Assembly: GCA_016292805.1 (NCBI GenBank) | Contig: JAEDFM010000051.1 | Coordinates: forward strand, 1 to 13,311 | From: Treponema sp. | Lineage (GTDB): Bacteria; Spirochaetota; Spirochaetia; Treponematales; Treponemataceae | Length of the DNA stretch: 13,311 bases | Direction of reading: 5' to 3' | In this document: positions 7,435 through 13,311 of the stretch, one piece after another | Layout of the letters: the number at the start of each line of letters is the position of its first letter | Position numbering within the stretch: position 1 is the first letter of the stretch | Position numbers and translations under genes: made by a program | The notes under the pieces: model-generated | Told to the model about the DNA's origin: nothing | The model's input: only the letters and a program-made list of their open reading frames with translations | Databases searched by the model: none

Positions 7435-7989
7435 ATGGATAATAACAATGCTATAATTCCTGGCTTTGACAATGAAAAAGACGACAGCCTTACAATTGTT
7501 TTAAGAAAAGCAGATGGAATTCCAAGAGGTATTTTTATTTACCTCAGTGGTTATATCGACACTTATAATTCAAGCTTCTTCCAGAAACAAATAACAAAAG
7601 TAATTGAAGCTGGTTACATTAATTTGGTATTTAACTGCTCTTCATTAAATTATGTATCATCAACAGGTATTGGCTCTTTCACAGTATTCTTAAAGATTGT
7701 AAAACCAAAGGGAGGAGATGTAGTTCTTCTTGAAATCCAGCCTAAGGTTTACGAAGTATTCCAGCTCTTGGGATTCTCACAGTTCTTTAATATTAAAAAC
7801 ACTGCAGATGAAGCAATTGCTTTCTTCTCTGCTGGTGGAGTTTCTTCTGAAGCTTCAGTATTCCCACTGATTATTTCATGTCCTGTTTGCGTCAAGAAGC
7901 TTAGAGCAACAAAATCAGGCCGCTTCCGCTGTTCAGGCTGCCGTTCTATTCTGGCAATCAATGACAGTGGTGAAGTTTCACTTGGTTAA
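7435..7989 (+). CDS. STAS-domain protein (anti-sigma factor antagonist type) with zinc ribbon
   Basis: The 184-residue protein has a STAS domain at about 18-130, as in SpoIIAA/RsbV anti-sigma factor antagonists. Such proteins bind an anti-sigma kinase and are switched by phosphorylation of a conserved serine. The expected site is in NYVSSTGIGSF, with Ser75 or Ser76 as candidates. The C-terminus adds a four-cysteine zinc ribbon, CPVC (149-152) and CSGC (166-169), which simple antagonists lack. GAGAGA lies 7 nt upstream of the ATG. The gene is monocistronic, with a consensus promoter before it and a strong terminator after it. No kinase, phosphatase or sigma factor partner is in the window, so its pathway is unknown. 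Confidence 0.85.
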   Translation: MDNNNAIIPGFDNEKDDSLTIVLRKADGIPRGIFIYLSGYIDTYNSSFFQKQITKVIEAGYINLVFNCSSLNYVSSTGIGSFTVFLKIVKPKGGDVVLLEIQPKVYEVFQLLGFSQFFNIKNTADEAIAFFSAGGVSSEASVFPLIISCPVCVKKLRATKSGRFRCSGCRSILAINDSGEVSLG

Positions 7990-8008
7990 TTATTATTAAG
8001 CTTATTCT

Positions 8009-8042
8009 AGACCTTCGGATTTTTCCGAAGGTCTTTTTTTTT
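8009..8042 (+). terminator. Intrinsic terminator after the STAS gene
   Basis: AGACCTTCGGA (8009-8019) pairs perfectly with TCCGAAGGTCT (8024-8034) around a TTTT loop, giving an 11-bp stem, and is followed by a T-tract to 8042. It starts 20 bases after the stop codon. Confidence 0.95.
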
Positions 8043-8074
8043 ACACTTTTTGTCTTTTTTCGCCTTTTTTTAAA

Positions 8075-8096
8075 TGTGGATAACTTGTGGAAAACC
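8075..8096 (+). promoter_or_regulatory. Two DnaA-box-like sites, 11 bp apart
   Basis: TGTGGATAA (8075-8083) is the exact complement of the TTATCCACA DnaA box. TGTGGAAAA (8086-8094) differs by one base. Both have the same orientation and start 11 bp apart. Confidence 0.6.
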
Positions 8097-8289
8097 ATAT
8101 TTTTTAACTTAAAAAATATTAAATACTTATTTGTAATCATTACAGAAACAAAGATTTTTATCTATTTTTTAAAGATTTTTCAATGCTAATTCCTTATATT
8201 ATATGGATTTAACTTAAGTTTTACCATTTTCGTAACTTTTTCGTAACTTTTTTTAAAAAACTACTTGACATCTAGTTTTTGTCACTATG

Positions 8290-8333
8290 TGGGGATAAAT
8301 TGTGGATAACTTGTGCATAAGTCGTGGATAAGT
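8290..8333 (+). promoter_or_regulatory. Four tandem DnaA-box-like 11-mers
   Basis: TGGGGATAA (8290), TGTGGATAA (8301, exact consensus), TGTGCATAA (8312) and CGTGGATAA (8323) start exactly 11 bp apart in the same orientation. Each of the other three differs from consensus at one base. The 15 bases from 8301 are identical to those from 8075. Confidence 0.7.
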
Positions 8334-8358
8334 AGGTAAAAAAGTAAATTTACTCAAT

Positions 8359-8387
8359 TTGTTTTTTTAACCAAACTTTAATATACT
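8359..8387 (+). promoter_or_regulatory. Putative leaderless promoter of the polyprenyl synthase gene
   Basis: TTGTTT (8359-8364) and TATACT (8382-8387) are 17 bp apart. The -10 ends 6 nt before the ATG at 8394, so the transcript would start at or next to the start codon. No Shine-Dalgarno is present in the preceding bases. Confidence 0.45.
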
Positions 8388-8393
8388 TAAATT

Positions 8394-9437
8394 ATGAACA
8401 AAGAATTTGCGCCTATTTTAGAGAATGTAGAACAAGCCTTAAACAAGGCAATCACTATGAATTTTGACTCCACCTGGCAGGAAGCTTCTTTTGGGAAATT
8501 ACCAGAAGCTATTACTCCAGATTTTATACAAAAGCTTGTAGAGCCAAACAAAAGCCTTATAGATCTTGGTGGCAAACGCTGGCGCCCGCTGCTTCTTATT
8601 CTCTGCTACAAAATGATGAAGGATTCCCACTCTGGTGCTGTAGCCGAGGACCAGGCTTACGCACTTACACCTCTTGTAGAATTTGTACACACAGCCAGCC
8701 TTATTCACGATGATATTGAAGACAATGCTGATCTGCGCCGTGGAAAACCAGCAGCCCACATTACCTACGGACTGGACACATCCCTTAATGCAGGAGCATG
8801 GCTTTATTTCCAGGCTCCAGTTTGCATTAACAGTAACTCTATCAGTAACGAACTTAAACTTACCCTTTATCAGGTTTACACAAACGAGTTACGCCGGCTC
8901 CATCTGGGTCAGGCTATGGACATTTACTGGCACCGCAACCCTTCTGTATTCCCTACAGCAGAAGAATATGACAGCATGGTAAAATGTAAAACAGGAACCT
9001 TAGCTTCTCTTGCTGCAAAAATAGGATGTATTGCAGGGGGTTGTTCTGTAGAAGAAGCTACAAAAATTGGAGAAATAGCTGCACATATTGGAAAAGGTTT
9101 CCAGGTTATTGATGATGTTATAAATCTTACAACCGGTAATGTTGGTAAAAAACGAGGAGATGATATTGTTGAAGGCAAAAAAAGTCTTCCCGTAATACTT
9201 CATACACAGCTGCGGCCTCAGGATAAACAGCAGATTTCAGATTACATGGCTCAGGCTGCGGGGGAAGGAATAGACTCTCCTGCTGTAGAAAACTGTATTA
9301 AGCTACTGGAATCAAGCGGATGTATTGAAGCAGCTGCAAAAGAAGGTATTAAACTTATTTACGATAACTGCGAACTGCTTAAATCAGATTTAATCAAAGA
9401 TTTGTTTACTTCTATGATACCGGAGAATTTCAGATGA
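8394..9437 (+). CDS. Polyprenyl (isoprenyl) diphosphate synthase
   Basis: The enzyme adds isopentenyl diphosphate units to an allylic primer, making precursors for carrier lipid or quinone side chains. It has 347 residues. GGKRWRPLL (59-67) and the first Asp-rich motif DDIED (106-110) followed by NADLRRG are typical of the family. KTGTLASLA (199-207) and GKGFQVIDD (233-241) also match. The second Asp-rich motif reads DDVIN, with Asn244 at the usual last Asp. Small residues before the first motif (A101, S102) would favour a longer chain over C15 (inference). The ATG at 8394 lacks a Shine-Dalgarno; a second ATG at 8457 (Met22) has AAGG about 9 nt upstream and is an alternative start. The stop overlaps the next ATG. 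Confidence 0.9.
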   Translation: MNKEFAPILENVEQALNKAITMNFDSTWQEASFGKLPEAITPDFIQKLVEPNKSLIDLGGKRWRPLLLILCYKMMKDSHSGAVAEDQAYALTPLVEFVHTASLIHDDIEDNADLRRGKPAAHITYGLDTSLNAGAWLYFQAPVCINSNSISNELKLTLYQVYTNELRRLHLGQAMDIYWHRNPSVFPTAEEYDSMVKCKTGTLASLAAKIGCIAGGCSVEEATKIGEIAAHIGKGFQVIDDVINLTTGNVGKKRGDDIVEGKKSLPVILHTQLRPQDKQQISDYMAQAAGEGIDSPAVENCIKLLESSGCIEAAAKEGIKLIYDNCELLKSDLIKDLFTSMIPENFR

Positions 9438-9949
9438 TTGAACAGCCAGACAAGCTGAATAATCAGGCTATACTTCTGGCCTCTGACGGTGCTTACACAG
9501 AAGCTATTGCCTGTTTTAAAAGGGCTATTACACTTGATAATTCAAATTCTCTGCTTTGGTATAATTTAGGTGTAACCTGCCGTGATGCAGGCGATCTGAA
9601 AACTGCAAAAACAGCACTGGCTGCAGCATACAAGCTTTCTCCTGAAAATGACGATATAGAAGAAACTTACGCCACAATCTGCCTTATGATTAAGGACTTT
9701 GACACTGTTACTGCCATCTGCGAAAACGGATTGTTCAGAAATCCTATGAATTCCCATTTATGGAACCTTGTTGGTGTAACAAACTTTCAGTCAGATATAT
9801 ATGACGAAGCTGCAGAAAGCTTTGAAAAAGCAATTTATATAAATCCTTATTATCTGGATGCCCTTTATAATCTTAGAGATACCTACTCTGTTTTAGGAAA
9901 TAAAAAAGGTGAACACGAAATGGACCGCAGAATAAAGGAATTGGAATAA
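9434..9949 (+). CDS. Tetratricopeptide-repeat protein
   Basis: The 171-residue protein consists almost wholly of TPR units, which act as protein-binding scaffolds. Four can be read: about 7-40 (AILLASDGAYTEAIACFKRAITLD), 41-74 (LWYNLGVTCRDAGDLKTAKTAL), a weaker 75-108, and 109-142 (LWNLVGVTNFQSDIYDEAAESFEKAI). A partial repeat follows. There is no signal peptide or TM helix, so it should be cytoplasmic. Its ATG overlaps the polyprenyl synthase stop by 4 bp (ATGA), which implies translational coupling. The partner is not known. Confidence 0.88.
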   Translation: MIEQPDKLNNQAILLASDGAYTEAIACFKRAITLDNSNSLLWYNLGVTCRDAGDLKTAKTALAAAYKLSPENDDIEETYATICLMIKDFDTVTAICENGLFRNPMNSHLWNLVGVTNFQSDIYDEAAESFEKAIYINPYYLDALYNLRDTYSVLGNKKGEHEMDRRIKELE

Positions 9950-9953
9950 AAAT

Positions 9954-10262
9954 ATGGAACAACAGTCAGAATCGGAACCTAAATACGTTTTTAAAAAAGA
10001 ATTTCACCGCTCAAACAAAAAGAGAGTCTTACACACCCTATGTCTTGCCGGGCCTGTAGTTTTTGCATTTTTGGGCTGGTTTATTTCTACACCATTATGG
10101 ACCTTGTTAACAAAAAAAACAGCAGCCCCGGAATTGTTTAAATTCGCCTGTGCTGCTGTTTTATTTATAATTGCAGGTTTAATTGTATTTATTGCAACCA
10201 GAAAAGCTAATCCTGTTATGAAGATTAGCCTAACAGATGCTCCCGAGCCAGCTGATTTATAG
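9954..10262 (+). CDS. Small two-TM membrane protein
   Basis: Family not recognised. The 102-residue protein has a hydrophilic basic N-terminus and two predicted TM helices at about 27-49 and 62-82, with a short polar tail. It starts 4 bp after the TPR gene stop. The ribosome site is weak (AAGGAA about 13 nt upstream), so coupling to the upstream gene is likely. Its last 38 bp overlap the 3' end of the convergent cheB. Position as third gene of the polyprenyl synthase-TPR group suggests a membrane-side role with those two, but this is inference. Confidence 0.7.
   Translation: MEQQSESEPKYVFKKEFHRSNKKRVLHTLCLAGPVVFAFLGWFISTPLWTLLTKKTAAPELFKFACAAVLFIIAGLIVFIATRKANPVMKISLTDAPEPADL
10202..10229 (-). 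terminator. Possible cheB terminator lying inside the convergent gene
   Basis: On the minus strand a 9-bp stem (plus 10221-10229 with 10206-10214, one G-U pair) closes a 6-base loop and is followed by TTTT (10205-10202). It begins at the cheB stop codon and lies within the coding end of the small membrane protein gene. The stem is AT-rich and the T-run short, so strength is doubtful. Confidence 0.4.
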
Positions 10263-11448
10263 CACCAGCCATTTCTTTAAGGGCAACCTGTTTCTGAACA
10301 CCACCCATTTCAAAGCCAACCTTTGGCATTCCGTATACAATTGAAGAAGCCTGATCCTGACCAAGTGTCCAGGCTCCCTGTTTTCTCATTTCTGCCAGCT
10401 GTGCTGCACCATCTTTTCCCATACCGGTCATAATTACACCTAAAGCATGGTTTTTATAAATGGCTGCTACTGACTCAAAAAGCATATCTACAGAAGGACG
10501 ATGTCCATTTCGTGGCTGATCCTGAGTTAATTTGATAAATCTACCTAAAGCACGCTGTTCAACAACCATGTGATATCCACCTGGAGCAATATAAACATGA
10601 CTATTAACAATCTGTTCACCATCTTTTGCTTCAGTAACCTTTAATGGACAAAGGTTATCAAGGCTAGCTGCAAATTCTTCTGTAAATCCAGCAGGCATAT
10701 GCTGTACAACAAGAATTGGCTGCTTCATATTTGGATCAATATCTTTAAATACTTCTCTAAGAGCATTTGGACCACCAGTAGAAATACCAATGGCAATAAG
10801 TTCAATTTTTCCACCATCACGTTCTGGTTTAACAGTTACGGCAGTCTTAGTTTTTGTGGCAGACCATAAAGTTGTATCTGCTGGAACTGCCCGTTTCTTT
10901 TCAATATCAGACTGTGTAAAGGCATTTGCTTTACCAGCTTCTTCACCCTTCTTCTTAAGAACAAAGCGTTCAGCTTCCTTAAGCTTAATCTGATGCATGA
11001 AATAATCAGGCTCAGGAATCTTTTTGCCGTGCATGGCAGCATAAGAACCACCATAAGCAGATACATATTCAACGATTTCTACAGAAACATCTGCAATAGT
11101 AAGAGTTACAGAAGTTCCACCTGGTTTAGTAATAAAGTCTGAAGCACCTAAATCAAGACACTGGATAGAAACTGCAGCACCTTCTGTTGTTACGCTGGAA
11201 AGCATAATTACAGGTACATCAATACCTCGTCTTTTTCTTTCTTTAAGAAAATCTACGCCATTCATTACTGGCATTTCTACGTCAAGAAGAATTACATCTG
11301 GTTTGAATTGTGGAATTTTATTTAAAAGATCCTGTCCGTTTTCTGCTTTACCAACGACTTTCAATCCACTGATACCGTCAATAATTCTACCAATGAGGTT
11401 TCTCATTAACGCAGAGTCATCACATATCAATACGGAAATATCATCCAT
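10225..11448 (-). CDS. cheB: CheB, protein-glutamate methylesterase/deamidase
   Basis: CheB removes methyl groups from chemoreceptors and deamidates glutamines during adaptation; phosphorylation by CheA activates it. Its 407 residues exceed the ~350 of E. coli CheB because of a longer linker. The receiver domain (about 1-120) has the acidic pair Asp10/Asp11, phospho-acceptor Asp56, Ser84 and Lys108. The methylesterase domain (about 215-405) has the catalytic Ser223 in GISTGG, His250 in VVQHMP and Asp346 in GMGKDG, all intact. GGGAG 8 nt upstream supports the start. cheR ends 21 bp before it, so the two are one operon and act oppositely on receptors. The 3' end overlaps the convergent membrane-protein gene. 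Confidence 0.97.
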   Translation of the reverse strand: MDDISVLICDDSALMRNLIGRIIDGISGLKVVGKAENGQDLLNKIPQFKPDVILLDVEMPVMNGVDFLKERKRRGIDVPVIMLSSVTTEGAAVSIQCLDLGASDFITKPGGTSVTLTIADVSVEIVEYVSAYGGSYAAMHGKKIPEPDYFMHQIKLKEAERFVLKKKGEEAGKANAFTQSDIEKKRAVPADTTLWSATKTKTAVTVKPERDGGKIELIAIGISTGGPNALREVFKDIDPNMKQPILVVQHMPAGFTEEFAASLDNLCPLKVTEAKDGEQIVNSHVYIAPGGYHMVVEQRALGRFIKLTQDQPRNGHRPSVDMLFESVAAIYKNHALGVIMTGMGKDGAAQLAEMRKQGAWTLGQDQASSIVYGMPKVGFEMGGVQKQVALKEMAGAINQLAREHLLG

Positions 11449-11469
11449 TTTTAAAACTCCCGGTCTACA

Positions 11470-12294
11470 CTATTTATCAAGAATCTTAGTATAAAGACAA
11501 GCCCACTGTGTTTTAAGGAACTGGAAATTTGTTTTCATACCAAAGAGAGACTCTGAGTGACCAATATATAAGTATGAATGCTGACTCATAGAATTATAGA
11601 ATCTGTTTACTACGGCAAGCTGAGCTGGTTCATCAAAATAAATCAAAACATTTCGGCAGAATATAACATCAAGATTACGGACACCTGAATCATTCTTAAG
11701 GTTATGGTAGTCGAAGCGAATCTTTTCACTTAATTCCTTCTTAACCTGATAACCGCCGTCCATTTTTGTAAAATATTTCTGAAGATAATCAGCTGGAATA
11801 CCATCAACCTTAGCATCAGAATAGAAGCCCTGCTGAGCAGTCATAAGAGACTTAAGGGAAATATCAGATGCAGTAATCTGAAAGTTCCATCCAGGAGGGC
11901 AAATTTCTTTCATAATCATGGCAATTGTATATGGCTCTTCACCAGTAGAACAACCTGCACTCCAGATTTTAATAGTGCGATCTGTACCATGATTTTTCTT
12001 ATATTCTATAATCTGAGGGATTACATAATTTACAAAGGCATCAAAATGTGGTTGATTACGGAAAAAACGGGTTAAGTTTGTAGTAACCGAATCAAGCATT
12101 TGTTTCATTTCTTCTGTATTCTTTGTAACAAGAGAATAATACTCTGCAGGTGTCTGCAAGTTTTTCTGTCTCAATAATTCCTTGATACGGCCATCCAAAA
12201 TAGAACGGTTTGTGTCAGAGAATGTAATTCCACTTTCATCGTAAATTAATTTACGAAAGAGTTCGTAATCAGCATCATTCAAGACTTCTAACAT
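11470..12294 (-). CDS. cheR: CheR, chemoreceptor glutamate methyltransferase
   Basis: CheR methylates receptor glutamates using S-adenosylmethionine. Its 274 residues match the family. The N-terminal helical domain (about 1-80) ends in TTNLTRFFR (71-79). The catalytic domain shows the SAM-binding motif WSAGCSTGEEPYTIAM (111-126), FCRNVLIYF (212-220) and IGHSES (244-249). There is no added C-terminal TPR. It leads the cheR-cheB operon. No Shine-Dalgarno lies before the ATG, and the -10 box is 7 nt away, which points to a leaderless mRNA. rex is transcribed divergently from the other side of the 203-bp spacer. Confidence 0.97.
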   Translation of the reverse strand: MLEVLNDADYELFRKLIYDESGITFSDTNRSILDGRIKELLRQKNLQTPAEYYSLVTKNTEEMKQMLDSVTTNLTRFFRNQPHFDAFVNYVIPQIIEYKKNHGTDRTIKIWSAGCSTGEEPYTIAMIMKEICPPGWNFQITASDISLKSLMTAQQGFYSDAKVDGIPADYLQKYFTKMDGGYQVKKELSEKIRFDYHNLKNDSGVRNLDVIFCRNVLIYFDEPAQLAVVNRFYNSMSQHSYLYIGHSESLFGMKTNFQFLKTQWACLYTKILDK

Positions 12295-12301
12295 AAAAGT
12301 A

Positions 12302-12330
12302 ATTATACATCAATATTTTTGATTTGCAAA
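12302..12330 (-). promoter_or_regulatory. Putative cheR promoter, leaderless
   Basis: On the minus strand TTTGCA (12330-12325) and a perfect TATAAT (12307-12302) are 17 bp apart. The -10 ends 7 nt before the cheR ATG (12294), placing the transcript start at or next to the start codon. Confidence 0.55.
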
Positions 12331-12433
12331 TTTAATGGCCATATTACAAATTTTTATATTATTCTTGAATAAGAAGTATTTTACTGTTAAAGTTCTAACA
12401 ATAAACTTAAAATTTCACCTGATTTTTGCACAT

Positions 12434-12463
12434 TTTACAGAATTTTCAGGTTTTTACTATATG
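12434..12463 (+). promoter_or_regulatory. Weak candidate rex promoter
   Basis: TTTACA (12434-12439) and TATATG (12458-12463) are 18 bp apart. An overlapping TACTAT (12455-12460) at 15 bp is the alternative -10. No clear Rex palindrome (TTGTGAA-N4-TTCACAA type) is seen, so autoregulation is not supported. Confidence 0.3.
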
Positions 12464-12497
12464 TATTACATTGACCCTGTACTGGAGGCTTCCTATA

Positions 12498-13124
12498 ATG
12501 AACCCAATTGAGTTACCAAAAGCAACCCAAAAAAGACTTATTCAGTTGCTGCAAATATTAAGATGCTGGCAGTCTGAAAAAATCACATCAGTTGCAATAA
12601 GCGAATCCACAGGCTGGAATCCTTCACTTATAAGGCATGATTTATGGTTATTAAGTTTTAATAAAGGCGTTTCAAACGGGTACAATGTGGCTGAACTTAC
12701 AGCAGCCATTCAAAAGGTACTTGGAATTGAACCTTTAGAGCTGTCTGAGCAGGGGAAAAAAAACTGCTGCATTGCTGGACTTGGTCGTTTGGGAGCTGCG
12801 TTACTTGATGAAAGTCTGGTTGAAGGAAGTCCTTTTGTAATAAAAGCAGGCTTTGACTCTAATGTAAACCGTGTAGAAATTTTGCGTTCTACATTCCCTC
12901 TTTACCCTGCAAACGAAATGCAGTTTGTAGTAAAGCAGGAAAAAATAGAATACGCAATTCTTACAGTTCCCAGCAAAGACGCCCAGCAAATGACAGACAG
13001 ACTTGTAAAGGCTGGAATTAAAGGAATCGTAAATATGACTAATCTTATATTGAAGGTTCCTGAAAATATAAAAGTAGAAAATATTTCTATATTAAACGCA
13101 TTAAATCTAGTTCTTAGTTCATAG
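12498..13124 (+). CDS. rex: Rex, NADH/NAD+-sensing transcriptional repressor
   Basis: Rex represses fermentation and respiration genes when NAD+ is high and leaves DNA when NADH rises. The 208-residue protein matches the usual ~210. The N-terminal winged-helix domain spans about 6-75 (LPKATQKRLIQLLQIL, SLIRHDLWLL, GYNVAEL). It is followed by the Rossmann fold with GLGRLG (94-99), FDSN (119-122) and a C-terminal swap helix (about 190-208). The DNA-recognition region is divergent from common Rex proteins (RHDLWLL where RKDLSYFG is usual), so its operator may differ. The start at 12498 is fixed by GGAGG 9 nt upstream (12484-12488). An in-frame ATG at 12426 would add 24 hydrophobic residues not typical of Rex. 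Confidence 0.92.
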   Translation: MNPIELPKATQKRLIQLLQILRCWQSEKITSVAISESTGWNPSLIRHDLWLLSFNKGVSNGYNVAELTAAIQKVLGIEPLELSEQGKKNCCIAGLGRLGAALLDESLVEGSPFVIKAGFDSNVNRVEILRSTFPLYPANEMQFVVKQEKIEYAILTVPSKDAQQMTDRLVKAGIKGIVNMTNLILKVPENIKVENISILNALNLVLSS

Positions 13125-13145
13125 GTTTTAGTTTATAGAAAAGTT

Positions 13146-13175
13146 CTGATAACACACAACTTATGACTGATGGCT
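13146..13175 (+). repeat. Degenerate heptad repeat between rex and serC
   Basis: CTGATAA (13146), CACACAA (13153), CTTATGA (13160) and CTGATGG (13167) follow in 7-base register, then CT. CTGATGG also occurs in the heptad array inside the pseudouridine synthase gene (1269-1275). Upstream, GTTCATAG and GTTTATAG also repeat around the rex stop. Confidence 0.6.
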
Positions 13176-13194
13176 ATAAATAGGAGTTACTAAA

Positions 13195-13311
13195 ATGGCA
13201 AGAGTGTATAACTTTAGTGCAGGTCCATCTTGTTTACCAGAAGATGTATTAAAAGAATGTGCAGCAGAAATGATGGATTATCAGGGAACTGGTCAGTCAG
13301 TTATGGAAATG
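13195..13311 (+). CDS. serC: Phosphoserine aminotransferase, N-terminal part
   Basis: Only the first 39 codons are present, because the gene runs off the window. The product begins MARVYNFSAGPSCLPEDVL and continues to GTGQSVMEM, which is the conserved N-terminus of SerC. This PLP enzyme converts 3-phosphohydroxypyruvate and glutamate to phosphoserine in serine synthesis. AGGAG (13182-13186) lies 8 nt before the ATG. It follows rex by 70 bp on the same strand and may share its transcript. Confidence 0.93.
   Translation, partial: MARVYNFSAGPSCLPEDVLKECAAEMMDYQGTGQSVMEM

Larger units (their letters stand above)
8043..8393. other. AT-rich gene-free region with DnaA-box-like repeats
   Basis: This 350-bp stretch has no credible gene. 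It holds two groups of DnaA-box-like 11-mers (8075-8096 and 8290-8333). Between them are AAAGATTTTT at 8150-8159 and 8171-8180, flanking ATCTATTTTTTAA, which resembles the 13-mers of the E. coli oriC unwinding region. Other elements are the palindrome AACTTAAGTT (8211-8220) and an 11-bp tandem CGTAACTTTTT at 8231-8241 and 8242-8252. A TTGACA at 8265-8270 has no well-spaced -10 (only a weak TATGTG at 15 bp). It could be an origin-like element or a DnaA-responsive control region. Confidence 0.7.

Noticed and set aside
7958..8140. Short Lys-rich minus-strand frame across the STAS terminator
   Set aside because: It crosses a strong terminator, has no ribosome site and reads as translated AT-rich spacer.
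8290..8333. Tandem 11-mers as a CRISPR array
   Set aside because: The units are too short and directly abutting, with no unique spacers; each matches a DnaA box instead.
12426..12497. Longer Rex starting at 12426
   Set aside because: GGAGG sits correctly before 12498, and the extra residues are hydrophobic and unlike the Rex N-terminus.
12295..12497. Rex-binding operator controlling its own promoter
   Set aside because: TTTCAC and TTTGCA half-site-like bits occur, but no inverted pair with the right spacing is seen.

Overview
The window looks like a stretch of spirochaete chromosome, most likely a host-associated (gut, rumen or oral) Treponema. The evidence is an AT-rich genome with AT-rich spacers, treponeme-like protein sequences, a cheR-cheB pair, and neighbouring housekeeping genes (grpE, asnA, apt, rex, serC). 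The genus call is inference from overall character, not from a marker gene. No rRNA, tRNA, insertion sequence or CRISPR array was seen.

Layout. From 88 to 7272 all genes are on the minus strand. In transcription order they are: a pair of multi-membrane proteins (7272-6325 and 6317-4482) with the 3 TM + soluble domain + 3 TM plan of LptF/LptG permeases; a tight group apt - asnA - radical-SAM-like protein - RluA-type pseudouridine synthase (4438-877); and grpE (717-88). At 7435 the strand switches. A consensus promoter drives a STAS protein with a C-terminal zinc ribbon (7435-7989), closed by a strong terminator. A 350-bp AT-rich gene-free stretch (8043-8393) follows and carries DnaA-box-like 11-bp repeats in one orientation. 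Then come a polyprenyl diphosphate synthase, a TPR protein and a small membrane protein (8394-10262). The minus-strand chemotaxis pair cheR-cheB (12294-10225) overlaps the last of these tail to tail. The plus-strand redox repressor rex (12498-13124) and the first 39 codons of serC (13195 to the window edge) finish the window.

How the genes work together. cheR and cheB set receptor methylation. apt and asnA are salvage and nitrogen genes. Rex would sense NADH/NAD+. The polyprenyl synthase would supply a prenyl chain for a quinone or carrier lipid. The STAS protein suggests a partner-switching regulator whose kinase is not in the window.

Most worth following up: (1) the DnaA-box array at 8075-8333, which resembles an origin or DnaA-control site without dnaA nearby; (2) the LptF/G-like membrane pair, one with a TPR-like insert; (3) a radical-SAM-like protein with no [4Fe-4S] cysteine motif; (4) several operon-leading genes whose -10 box lies only 6-9 nt from the ATG and that lack a Shine-Dalgarno, suggesting leaderless mRNAs; (5) a heptad repeat found both inside the rluA reading frame and in the rex-serC spacer.
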